Below, piece after piece: positions 50,901-62,367 of a DNA stretch of 64,000 bases. This DNA is from Volvox africanus (taxonomy: Eukaryota; Chlorophyta; Chlorophyceae; Chlamydomonadales; Volvocaceae). Every line of letters starts with the position of its first letter. The stretch's first letter is position 1. A program made the position numbers and the translations under genes. The stretch is taken from positions 6,596,501-6,660,500 of the forward strand of contig BSDZ01000003.1 in assembly GCA_030268105.1 (NCBI GenBank), given 5' to 3'. Below the pieces are notes generated by a model that saw nothing but the letters and a program-made list of their open reading frames with translations, was not told where the DNA came from and searched no databases.

Positions 50901-53900
50901 CCCGCGGGGTGGGCGACACAGCTCGGCAAGCTGTTGGACCATCTGCGGGTAAGGCGAATCAGTAGAGGAGACACATGTTGCTTATGATAGATATCCAGCT
51001 TGATACCTTGTCTCAATTTGTGTTGTTGGGGATGGGGGAGGAAACGCGGGTGCGCCTGTGGCGTTGCCTGCAGCGATTTACCGACCATGGCCTAAAATCA
51101 ATCCTTAAATCCACCGACCATCACCGATCGTAGCGTTGCCTGCAGCGATCGTGTTAGTCTTTATCGTGTCAGCCCACTTGTAACGGTGCGCTGGAAGGGA
51201 CTGCCAACGTCCCTCCAGACTGCCAACCGGTGTGACCCCACCTTACTAGGGTATCTCGCAACCTGCCTCACTCTTGATGGATAATGTATGCTTGCATTCA
51301 TACTCTTATCCCTCCCGTGCCAGTATAATTACAAGGCCGCTCGGGAAGCGGCGGATCAGGACGATGGTGCCTCTGCGGCTCGGTTCAGCGGTGCAGAGGT
51401 CGTCCTAATGCTGGAGGAGATGCTTATGAAGGTGGGCATCTTCCGGGAAGCATGGACGGCCCAACTGCGTGACGCGTGGATCGCCAGTCTGCGGGAGCCG
51501 GGGCATACGGTCCGCGAGGTGTCGCTGCACGTACTGGCATTGCAGCAATTTGTCAAGACGACTGATTCGCAACACGTGCTTACACGCGCTGGCTTCCAGC
51601 GGAGAGTCAGCGAGGCCAGGTAGGTTCATTCGTTTGGGTTTCCGGTAAAATAATTGACTTGTCTTTCCGGATGCCTGTCCTGATTTGAATGTAACGGTTT
51701 GAATAGGGTGTCCCTGGCGCGTCATTTTGCCTCTTGCCCCCGCTACAACTCTATCGCAGGTGCCCGTTGTATTTCCCTGGGCCCAATGAGTCGGTGATGG
51801 TGCTGAAAACCGGTATCTACTACCACCTTGAGAAATTCTATAATATGGCCAGGGTGAGTGGTTCGGCACAGATGCGCCAAATCAGCACCCCGATGGCCCG
51901 AACGGTAGTAGGACTATTAGAAGGCAAACGTGGTACTATAACACTGCGGGAGGCACGCCTAATGTTGAGGCGCCATGGGCTCAAGCACGGCAGGGCAATG
52001 CCACCAGGCTGCTGGCACAATCATGTCCCCAGGCGGCGCTGCCGCATCACAAGCGTTGTCAGTTTTGGTGATTCGACTTCGAATTTCTGATACAGTCGTT
52101 GCTCACAAACACTGAGGAATAAAAATTATTAGCACCTTTTTGCTCATTTTTTTCTAACATACAACAGTAAGCCAATTACCTTATTACGCTATTACCTGTC
52201 CTGTTGGCTGGCACATGGCAATAGCGTCCGATATCTGTCATTGCTGCCGCCTGCTTGTTCCGTCCGCCAGGCCAACAACGACGTCACCTTTGCACGGGAG
52301 CTGATTGTCCTGCGGGAGCGTCTTAACCAGTTGCATTTCGCGCAGCGCTATCGTGTCGCCTGCCTGTCGTATCGCACGTAAGAATAGCAACGTGCGGTAT
52401 TTTCAGTCAAATGGCTCAAGTTGCGCGACCAACGACCTGCGCATCATGCTGTCCACACCATTTTGAACGGCGCTGTTCTATTTAGTTTTAGGGTAGAGAA
52501 CATGTCACGTGCTGCGAGGATACTTCGGGCCCGTGCTTCATCTTAGGTGGTGCACGTCTAGACCTGTTCATGAAATCCAGTTGTTATCGCTTGCCAACCA
52601 AGGCGTGTTATTACAACTTGTATTATATCTTTTTGATGCGCAGATACCCGGTACTGCCGCACGTTGAAGCAGCTGCTGCAGCAGCGGCGGCAGCCGCCGC
52701 AGCCCAGCAGCAGACCAGGGGTCCAGATGGGGAGCTGATCGAGACGGCTGTGCCGCCACCGCCGCCGTCGCGCCCACCCTGCATGTGGATGCTCCTCACC
52801 CCTCTGCGAGCTCAGCTGCCGCGGTTTGAGCAGGCCACGGTGTGTGACAGCGCAACTGTGGGGCCCCGTGCGTTTCCTGCATCCAAATAAAAGGGTCTGT
52901 CGTCCTGCCATTTCGAGGTCCCCTGTATCATGTGGAGGAGAACTCGTGTCTGTCATGTCATGTCATTTATTTTTCACGTCGACTGTTAGTGCGCAAAGCA
53001 TTTTGCATACCCCAAAGCTGGGTGCAGCGCTTAAGCATCGCGAGTAGTACGCTAGTTTCGAGTGGCTGTTTGATCCCGCGCCATCCTGATCTACTCTGCG
53101 GGGTGCTAAGCCTGTTCCTTTACTGTTTAAAATGCCTCGCAACCTCTCAACCTCCAGAACGAACTTGTGCTGCCGCTCTACATCGACAACACGCTACCAC
53201 AGTTCGTTATCCGGACGGAAGTGTTTGACAAGGCCAGGTAATAATGTGCGATTTCTTCTGCACCGTTAGTGTGGGGCGCGGTATTGGAGCGGTGCAGCAT
53301 GACAGTGGCACCCTACATTGTATCGGCATGGGCCCGCATTGTTCCTCTTCGTGCATTTCAGCAAACCTCGCTTCCTGAATATGGAATAATAATTTTTTTT
53401 ATTTTAGGGTTTGGAGTTTTTTTCAAGGGTACAAACCCTAAAACCTAGAGACCTAAAACCCTAATACAACGGTAAATCTGTCTTTGCAACACGCCCCTGT
53501 TTCCGGAAGCCATGGAGAAGGGCAGGTATTTGCTTGTGTGTGTGAGCGTCAATAAATCAAGTCGCTGTTGTGGCTTTCTACTTATTCAAATTTATGCAGG
53601 GAGAAGGACTGGCAGCCGGGTGACCGCTGCCGCATGTACGTGGGCGGCAAGCAGGGTGCGAAGGTCAGCGGCAGCTGGTACAAGGGCAAGATCCTCCAAG
53701 TGGGAGCGCCTTCTGCTCCCGATCAGCAGGATTTCGACCCATGGGAGAGCGTCACGGTCGAGTGGGACAAGGCGGGCGTGGAAAACACGCAGGGCCGGGT
53801 ACGTGCCATCTCCAGCGGATTGATGGAATGAGCGTTGTTATAGATATGACATCAAAACTGAATCCAGATCTCCCTGGCGGCTGCTGTAAGCCGCGCATCT

Positions 53901-54974
53901 TCTGCATAAGGGGTGGGGGAAGTGCTGCCGCGTTCCGAGGAAGCCATGGGGCTTACTGCTATATCTATACCCACGTCGGTTATGTGGTGCCCTGTCAGGT
54001 TTGCCCCTGGGATATTGAAGTGGACCCAGAGGCTGAGCGCCGACTGGCGGAGGAGCGAAAGCGTGCAGCAGAGGCCGAGGCAGCTGCGGCCGCGGCCGCC
54101 GCCGCCCGCACCCAGCGCGCGGTGGCCAAGGAGCGGGTGGCCAAACTTGTCCAGGACATGGGCGAAGAGGATGACGACGAGTATGTCCCTAGCGAGCCTA
54201 GTGACACTGACAGCGGTACGCTACGTCGGGGGGGGGTAGCTATGATGCTTTAGGCGCTGTGAAGGAATGGCAGCTGCTCTCTTTCCAAAATTTGGCTGCC
54301 TCAACAGTGAGGCGTGTTCGGATTCTCTAGTGCTGGACGGTTAGGCCTTGGCCAGGCCATCGCTATGCTCATAGGCCAAGTGGCTTTCATCACCGGCTTG
54401 TGGCCGATGTTTCTACATCCTTGTTGTCTGATATGCATTTGTATGACCCCGTGAATCGCACCTGCATGACACTTTCTCGGCAGACGTCAGCGAGGGCGGC
54501 GGCAATCCACGGCGTGGTGGCCGGGGCAGGAAGGGCCGTGCCGGCCGCGGTGCTCGCAACGATGATCACAACCAGCAACAGCCACCGACCCAGCAGCAAC
54601 AGTTCGGGAATGTCCCAGGCAACATGTCGCAGCTGCAGGCGCAGCAATTCCTGCAACAGCGCCAGATTGCGCTGTTCCAGGCGCAGCAGGCACAGCGACT
54701 GGCGAGTGGGCAGAGTGGCGCAGCAGCGAATAACACGGCGGCGCTGCTGGCACAGCTGCAGGGCCAGATAGCCCACCTGCCAGCCACCATGCAGGTTCAG
54801 CTACTTCAGCAGATGGTCCAGCGGGGCGGCCAGCAGGGCTTGCTGGCGCAACAGCAGCTCGTCCTGATGCAACAACAGCAGCAGCAGCTTTTGCAACAAC
54901 AGCAACAGCGCCAACAGGAGCAGCTACTGCAGCAGCAGCGCCAACAGCAGCTGCTTCTCCAACAGCAACAACAA

Positions 54975-55006
<32 letters not shown>

Positions 55007-56667
55007 ACAGGCCGTGTTGCAGGCACAACAACAACAACAACAGCAACAGCAGCAGGCCGCTGCGGCAATGGCGGGCGCATCAGAGGACGACAACGGTCGG
55101 CCTGTGGCGCCCGACATAATGTCGCAGCCGCTGCCGTCTCGCAATCCCGGCGGCCGCCGCGCTGTGCCTCACCACCTACTTCAGATGATGCCGCAGCGCG
55201 ACAATTTCCATTGTCTGCTAATAAACTGGTACCGCTCGCGCAACGTGTTGCGTTACCGGCTGCCCCAGCTGGCCAGCAAAGATTTGGACCTCCATAAGGT
55301 ACTAGGGCGGTCAGAGGCGAGGGCATAGAGTATGTAGGAGCACTGTCTAAGGCACGTTATTCTGAGAGGGAGGGGCAAGGGGGCTCTGGGAGAAAGGTGT
55401 AGTAGCTGAGCGTGTTTGAGAACTGCCCTTCGGACAGTTATGGGTCGTCGAGGGGTCGTCAGTCAGCCCAGGGTGAGTGCATTTGGGCAGCGTACTTCTC
55501 CGTTTGTCTGTGTTGTCTTGCGCTCCGATAACCTCCGAGATACATCCGACATGAATGGCCACACGAACTGCCACAGCTCTTCGTGGACGTGCACCTGCGC
55601 GGGGGGTACGAGGCGGTGGTACTGAAGCAGCAATGGCAGGAGCTGTGCGTAAACCAGGGCGTGCACCCGCAGATGGCTGCCAGCGCCAGCCAGCCAAACA
55701 CGCCTGCGGCCGCTGCCCTGCGCGCACACTACGAGCGATGCCTGCTTGACTTCGAGGATTACGTAACCAGCGGCCAGTTCGAGCAGGATGTGGCGACGCA
55801 CCGGCTTGTGCCTTTTGACCGAGTGGTAGACGTGCCCGGAGCGGGCCCGGCCGTGAAACGTGAGTAAAGCAGGGCTGGATGCAAAGATATTCCTGGTCCT
55901 CATAGCTATGTGTCGCTGTTACTACCTGCGGATGGGGTAAGTCGGGTTATCAGCGCAGTCAGAGAGAAAGTAGCCTTAAGGGATGGGGTGCAGTTTCACG
56001 GGGGCTCAGAATCATCGGATTGCCAGACTGGCTATTTCATTTTTGTTTTATTGCAAGAAGCACACAGCCGTGGACTTGGCTTTTGGTGCAAGTGCTGAGG
56101 CCATTGAAGGCTGGGTGTTTCTACCGCCAATGCGACAGGGCCGGAGGTGGCGGTGGCTGGGCAATACGCTGGTGCCATGGGTATGCAACAGCAGCAACAG
56201 GGGGCGATAGGTCTAGCTAGCAATGACTTGCGCATGCAGCAGCTGCTCTTACAGCAGCAACAACAGCAGCAACAGCAACAGCAGCAAGGAGCCGCGCAAG
56301 GCGTCATGCATCATCAGGCTGGAGGCCAGGCGTACGCTACCGGGAACGGACTGATGGGATGGCAGCAAGGCAAGGCCGGCAGAGAACTAGTTAGCTAAAA
56401 CCTTGTGACGGGTTAACAACGGGCGTTAGCGCAGTTGTTGATGCGTTTTGTTATTCTTCTTTGAAGCGTGTTACGAGATTGCGCACTTCTACTTCCTTCT
56501 ACCCTACTCCTGCGACACACATTTTAAGGCGCGTTATCCACGTCTTAATGAATATTTCGTATGGATTGAGGCCTCTCTAGCTCTTTAGGTTAAATGACTT
56601 TGGTGTGGCCCCTTCACGTTGTTTGTATTCTGCAGGTATGGGCCGTCCCCCGGGAATGGCCGGGTAG
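44944..56667 (+). CDS. multidomain chromatin protein: RFTS-like, DDT, WHIM, BRWD-like module, polyQ, ARID
   Basis: Twenty-five exons join in phase from MSTQEEFQ at 44944 to GMAG-stop at 56667, giving about 1,685 residues. Two introns use GC donors (after 45874 and 56369). If the last GC intron is not spliced, the frame stops at 56398. Order: residues ~28-150 resemble the replication-foci-targeting domain of DNMT1/MET1 (LNEFSILNAS, WVIQYG, VWICTEKAWFRLLNPAPVY); a basic and RGG stretch, then a very acidic run (~280-370); a DDT domain (~420-510: VPEVLAVWEM, TFAFMLQLPPVPIRALEAAL, LLRDLHAGLLRMV); WHIM1 (~570: LLAPRAKLNILRGLIE) and WHIM2 (~660: GRRYWAF, WRLYVEM); helical segments; a basic module like BRWD/PHIP proteins (~1095-1170: WQPGDRCRMYVGG, VCPWDIE); polyglutamine (~1300-1395); and ARID (~1475-1560: LRGGYEAVV, LRAHYERCLLDFEDYV). 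DDT-WHIM proteins partner ISWI remodellers. RFTS binds ubiquitinated H3 in DNMT1. I infer a nuclear reader or remodelling subunit. A small 32-nt open stretch at 46891-46922 breaks phase and is left out. Confidence 0.85.
48593..48740. repeat. 33-bp minisatellite starting at a splice donor
   Basis: Four full copies and one partial copy of a 33-bp unit (TACGCTTGCGGGACTAGC followed by a variable CTATAGGTGCCGGG part) begin exactly at the GTACGC donor after the exon ending at 48592. Each copy therefore repeats a G-GTACGC-like donor sequence. Confidence 0.9.
53402..53464. repeat. interstitial telomere-like motifs, inverted
   Basis: TTTTAGGGTTT at 53402-53412 is the reverse complement of AAACCCTAAAA at 53433-53443. 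A further CTAAAACCCTAA lies just downstream. TTTTAGGG is the Chlamydomonas-type telomere unit. The motifs lie in the intron before the BRWD-like exon. Confidence 0.75.
54863..55065. repeat. CAG/CAA polyglutamine-coding tract
   Basis: It lies inside the 54484-55298 exon and encodes long Gln runs interrupted by Leu, Arg, Ala and Val. Mixed CAG and CAA codons suggest an old, selected tract more than a recent CAG expansion. Confidence 0.9.
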
Positions 56668-58557
56668 CATCTTGGGCCGAACCCATGACGCGCCGGGGCA
56701 AAGGGACGGCCGCCACCACCGCAGCTGCTCCTCTCATTCTGCTGCTGTAATTAAGTACAGCAGCGCGTTACGGGCTCCTTATTCGTAATTGAGATTCTTC
56801 AGTGCGCTTGAGCGGGTAACTGAATGGCGTACAGCCTGGAGGAGGTATTTGATAAGCTGCGACAGAATTTGTTACAGCGGGTCCATATCGGGGCATGGCA
56901 TCTACATTCAAACATCTGTAATTAAGTGGGAAACCAAACGGCGCTTTGGTCACCTCGGAAGGTGGCTGGGTCAGCTGCTTTATGTCGGGTATTGGGACTG
57001 GGAGTGATGGCCCCATTTTGAGGAGCGCCTCCCAAGAGTCGAGGGCATAGCATTTCCGTATAGGCGCGGCAACATGTGGAAACAGCCAGACTCAAAATGC
57101 GTCTTGGCTGTCCTTGATGGCTCTGTGCAAGGGAAGGTCTATGGGGACCGTCGCTCGGGTGAAAGAATCGCCCCTCCAACTGAGATTTTACTTCAGCGGG
57201 ATTCATCTGTCATACCGTACGTCGTCCTGTTGCAGCGGCTCGGGGTGCGTGCATTGCTTTGTGTTCTGACTGAATGGATTGAACCTATGACATTAGTATT
57301 CTGTGCGACAGAAGGAGAAATGCCACTGCCGCGCCTACTCTGTCTGCTCTGGTTGGTTAGCAGCCACGTGAGCAACCAAGACATGACGTCTTCTGCCTTG
57401 TTGGGGTGAGTATCACCGGGCCGTGGGTCTGGGCCTTGCGCTTGGCCCTGGCTAGGGTCAGTCATGAGAGCCCCGTCAGAGTCGCGTGGAATACGTTATT
57501 ACGCTCTTTCGCGTGCTGGGGTATGCATCGAACGCTACGGTGTGTTGCTTCTGGGGCGGGGCTGCGCACTGCCTTTTTATCCAGATACGCCCCGCTCGGG
57601 CGGTCATGTCGTTGTCATCGTGTACTGTACGGCAGGGTTTTGCCCTCCGTCCGCTGCCTCCGTAATGCCTGCTATCGCGGTGCTTGGCAAGGGGGCAGCA
57701 GCTGCTGCACTGAACGATAATATTGGTTGCTCGGTTCCGGCGAAGGGGTTCCGATGCGACTCTGTGAATGCACGTGCTATCTAGTACATGTATGAGTGAA
57801 GCACTGTGAAAGAAGCACTGTCGTCATCTTCGCCGGCAGGGATGACCATGATAAGGGGAGCATGACCGGTATAGGGATTTGCACACTGATGTTGTGCTGA
57901 GGCTATCAGGGCTTGTGGGGCTCATGAGATTTTTGTCGGTTAGTGAGCGTTCGCCGTCAGGAGTAGCTTTGCCTGCCCTCCGCCTCGAGACAGATCTCGT
58001 GTTTTGTGTGGCCTTGGCAGGTTGTTGAAAATGAATAAATCGGCATTGTTGGTGTGGGGCTTTTGCACTTGTAACAAGTGGTGTCCCCAGCAGTTCAGAA
58101 TGTTAGGCAGTCCGGCACTCAAGTTATTTATCGTAAGTTCGCTGCACATTGAAGTTTTCAATGGTAACAGTTCTATCCAAGTGAAACTAGGCCGCCGAAC
58201 GAATCAAAAGCAAAACTTTGATAGTACGACGTGGAAAACCTGCGACCGTTACTTATCACGCATCACATTAGCTCGCGTACTAATTTTGGCAACAGCTGCA
58301 GCTTTATCATCATCATGTTGTATGCGTCTTGGAGGACCTAAGTCATTACCTGTCCAGTGTACGGTCGGACCTTAGACCTTTCGACCGGAAGTTGCTAGCG
58401 CGATGAGTTCGTTCGCGTCGTGCCTTTGTTCATCTTACGAAGCATAGGTAGGAGTTTTATTTCTTTGTGGCCTTGAAACTGACTGATTGGGAAATCGAAT
58501 AATTCTGTCAGTAAGCTTCTGAACCCAAAAGGTCATTGATAGTGGTATAATTTCAGA
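56668..58557. other. 3' region of the chromatin gene and upstream flank of the SHIPPO gene
   Basis: TGTAA motifs at 56746-56750 and 56917-56921 are plausible poly(A) signals soon after the stop. Another is at 58070-58074. The open frames at 57074-57409 and 57464-57784 lack paired splice sites or recognisable content, and I leave them out. Confidence 0.4.
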
Positions 58558-61500
58558 ATGAATGACGACTACAAAGTATCACGAAAAGTCGGAAAAGCTT
58601 TGACCTTACCAACAGCCCCGGCATACTCATTCGGTGGCCGGCATGAGCGGATACCTGGTAAGGCGTCATACCAATGTGCTTACGTAACCTTTATTCTTAT
58701 GGTTTCGTATGATGATTCATGTATCGAAGGTTCGGAGGGATTTATGTGTTCGATGTTCCATTTTGCCGTCTCACAGCGGATACGGGACCAGGACCTGGAC
58801 AATACGAGCCGGGATGGAGCGATGTCGGCAAGGGAACGGGATTCGGAACAGCGACTCGTGGAGACTGGATGATTAACCGCACGCCTGCCGGGGCGGCATA
58901 TACACCAACCCTGTCTCAAACAGCTGGGCGAAAACCTGCGTACTCTTTCGGCGGCAAGCCTCGGAAAGGTGGGCACGAGCATGCACTGCGGCCACACGGG
59001 CATGTACGGGGAATTGATGGCGTGTATAGTACCTGTTGTGCGTGACGAAGTATTGAACCCATACTAGTCCACCAAGGTTGGCGGAGATACGCCTTTCCCC
59101 GAAACGAACGAACCTACTATGGGTCCCTGGGGAGTGTCGTGGAGCTAGCCACGCTTCTCCAGCGGCCTATGGCCCGTTGCCAGTCTTCAAGTGCCTGAAC
59201 GACCCGGCTTCGGTCCTCGCATCGGATCATCTTTCACAGCTTCTGAAGATGTGAATTCCCGCCACAAATGCAAAGTTGCAGCAGGAATCTGTGCCTCCTG
59301 CGTGATGAGTACGTGCCTTAGGGGGTCGTTCGTTTCTGTATTGGAGAGATGTCTGACGCCTTCTCAAGAGTCATGTAAGCCACGTGATTCTCGCATGCCT
59401 CTCAGAGAAGAATGGGTGCGGACACCACAAAGGACTGGGACTGTGGAGGTTGCCGGTGCACCTTCTATGTGTTTGCAAACAAAGGCAGCGGTCAGTTCAC
59501 GAAGGGACTTGCTTGTGCTAGTAGATGAAGTAGCAACACCTAACGTATTGATGACAGCGGCAGAACCGGCTACACTGCAAAGTGGGAGGACGTCGCTGGA
59601 GGAGAGAGGGCAACGGTGCGGGCGGCCCTTGACGCGGCAGTAGCGCTGTACAGCCATTGAAGGTCCCTCTAATATGGGAAAATGGGAACAGCAGTGCGCT
59701 CCCAGTGTTGCAGCGGGACCGTCCTTATTTATACGAAGCAACGCTAGCTGTCCACCGTACAGGCAGTGGTAACATGGCCGAAGCGCCCAAATGGTGGCGA
59801 GGGGAACCGGGAGGGCGGCGGATTGCCCGGCGAGTGCCCTCCCGCCAGCGCCTACGGTGTATTCCTATTGCATACTCTTTGTATGCGAATACGCATGTCT
59901 GCGCAAACGTGAATGTGCACGTGTATGTTCCTTCAGCAGGCAAGTGAACACGGGGGCCAGCTGTTCCCTTGCCGCTTCACCAGGGCCTGCCCCGGAGGAA
60001 GAGCTTCGGTTCGCCCTGGCCGCCGTCCTCTCGATCTATGGGCTTTGGTTCAGTTCGGCATCCCGAGCACTCGCCGTTGGCGCAGCTGCCACTGCTGTAT
60101 AGTCCGCCGTGTCACCATACCTCACCCCACGCCCCGCGTCTTCCGCCACGCTGTCTCGCAGATCAACGCACGCCTTCCCCAGGCCCTGGAGCCTATGAGC
60201 CCAGCCCGTCCGGAAAGCTGGTGAAGCCGACGCCCAACTCCTTCACCATGGGGCCCAAGACCGCGTCCGACCGGGATCCGGAGAAATCCCCAGGGCCAGC
60301 TGAGTACGAACCAAAATTCTCGCCTCATGACGTGCACGTCGCCAGCCTCAAGTTCCGCAAGGGGCCCACGCCGCCCGGGGAGCCGACACCGGGCCCGGGA
60401 GAGTACGACACCCCGCGGCGGCAACGACCCAACTCTGAGGGGAAGAGCTTTGGAGGTGGGGTGTAGAAGAGCCGGGGTAGGGCACGAGGGCTTTTAGTTT
60501 CCTGAGCCTGCCTGCCTGCCTGCATTGCCGGAGAGAGCGTACCCCTGGGAGGAAGGGGTAGGGGAGAACAGCACCAGAATGTGCCCCATGGAAGGGGCAG
60601 GGGAGAACAGCACAGGCGGTGGGGTTAGCACTAAAGATGGAAGCGTGCTTTTCAAAAGGGAGGAATAGGGAGGCAGGGAGGTAAGGTAGAGGTAAGGCAG
60701 AGGTAAGGCAGAGCGGCCGTGAGGCGGAGGACGCAAAGTTCTGGTCGCAACTAAGCCCACATAGCTACTGTCTTCCTGATCCCAAATCCTGAACCGAATG
60801 ATGTTGTAATGAATATTATACCGGTACCGTCTTCCTGTGCGCAGTGAGCCGCTCGGAGGGCATCCCAAATAACGGCGTGCCCGGCCCTGGAGAGTACGGC
60901 GCACCCTCTATTGCACCGCAGCGCCCTCGTCGCGCTTCCTGGACCATCGGCCGGGCCTCTCGGGACGCAGGTCTACGCACCTCTCAAAACCCTGGACCTG
61001 GCACGTACGACGTCACAGAGCCGCTTGTTCCCCGGGATGGCGGCCACAGCACTGCCTCCGACCACCGCTCCCAGCCCGCGTATACGTTTGGCGGCCGACA
61101 GCCCTGGGCATCGCCGCAGCCGTCACCCGGACCTTCCGACTACGGCTACCCGAAAGATCCCGGGCGCGCCACGAAGCCCGTGTACACACTACACGGCGCT
61201 GCGCCCAAAGAGCATCAAGAAGACGTGCCCGGCCCGGGTGCGTACCAAGGCAACCGGGCCGACGACTTTGTCAGGACCAGCGCGCCCGTGTTATCAATGG
61301 GCCTTAGAATGTACATGCCGGGCAGCAAGGATATTAAACCAGGGCCGGGCGCGTATGACCCACGCAATGCCGATGGGCGTCTGTCAGTCAGGTGAGGTGG
61401 CGGATGATGATAAAGGGTGGAGGCTTTAGGGCAGGCAGGGAGGGAGGGAGGCACGATGCCAGAAAGGGGAAGAGAGAGGGGACAGGGGGAAAGAGAAGGA

Positions 61501-62231
61501 GAGGGAAGTGCGGAAGAGGTGGTTTACTTCGGAGGGGCGCAGTGAGGTGAGAATGATATAGGGAGATACTGGACACGGAACCCACCGTTTACATCTACAT
61601 CTACATCTATATCTACATATCTCCTTATATGGGTACGGCGGTGGTGTAGCAATACACCCGTATTGAGTTCGCAAGATGCGAACAGCACTCGGACCAGCTG
61701 TCACGTCTGTAAACCACCCATCAAACACGACAGTCGTTTTGCTCCCATCAACGGCGTTGGCCACACACACGTATTTGGTGTTGATCGGCTGAAGACCACT
61801 CTTCCCACTGAGTCCTTAGCAACCGCCTGACAGAGAAGTTGATACTGATATTGAGGTAACGTTTCTTGGTCCTACGCGGCCAGCATCTGCGTCACGGAAT
61901 GCTAACTCGTACCTCGAACCAACGCGCACTGCGCCTGCCCCACACGTGCCACACGCCCGGAACCCGCAGCCTCAAGTTCCGTAACGAGGTCCACCCGGAC
62001 TACCAGAACAACCCCGCACCCCACGATTATGCCGACAAGGACTTCAAAGACTTTGGGCAGCAATACGTCGGATCGGCCGTGCGGAAGGGCTTTACGATGC
62101 GGCCACGTTACCCCGAGGATCGGCGCGAGCGTGTGCCGGGGCCGCACTACGCCGTGGGTTGCAGCACCCTGGGTGTGGCTGCATCTACCTCGATGGAGAA
62201 ATCCAAGCTCGCAATGTCTGTGGTGCTGTGA
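58558..62231 (+). CDS. SHIPPO / STPGR-repeat protein (ODF3/CIMAP-like), axonemal
   Basis: A minimal in-phase model uses exons 58558-58657, 58777-58968, 60162-60455, 60845-61391 and 61970-62231, about 464 residues. The protein is built of STPGR (SHIPPO) repeats: PGPGQYEPGW, SPGPGAYEPS, SPGPAEYEP, TPGPGEYDT, VPGPGEYGA, NPGPGTYDV, SPGPSDYGY, VPGPGAYQG and KPGPGAYDP, plus weaker ones near the end. Each is followed by short basic Ser/Phe-Gly segments (YSFGGK, YTFGGRQ). Proteins of this family line sperm outer dense fibres and the inside of axonemal microtubules, so a flagellar role is likely. The 1.2-kb gap between 58968 and 60162 contains fragments such as PERPGFGPRIGSS that may be further exons I could not phase. 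The intron-like TTTCAG just before the first ATG leaves open a 5' non-coding or short coding exon. Confidence 0.85.
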
Positions 62232-62362
62232 AATCGTCCAAGGTTAGGAATTAGGCAGTGAGAGGGGGTTGCAGATAGATGGGCATCACTGTCGGTGGGA
62301 ATGTCAGGCGTCCGCCGTCCCCCGCCTTGATGGCCATGATGGGCCCGATGCGGGGCCAGGGG

Positions 62363-62367
62363 TGTAA
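62363..62367 (+). promoter_or_regulatory. TGTAA poly(A) signal, SHIPPO gene
   Basis: The volvocine-type TGTAA motif lies 132 nt after the stop codon at 62231, on the coding strand. Confidence 0.5.

Noticed and set aside
54487..55326. 280-residue minus-strand Ala/Val frame and poly-Cys frame over the polyQ region
   Set aside because: They are shadows of the CAG/CAA polyglutamine exon on the plus strand.
57464..57784. 106-residue frame downstream of the chromatin gene
   Set aside because: No homology I recognise and no splice context; probably untranslated or intergenic.
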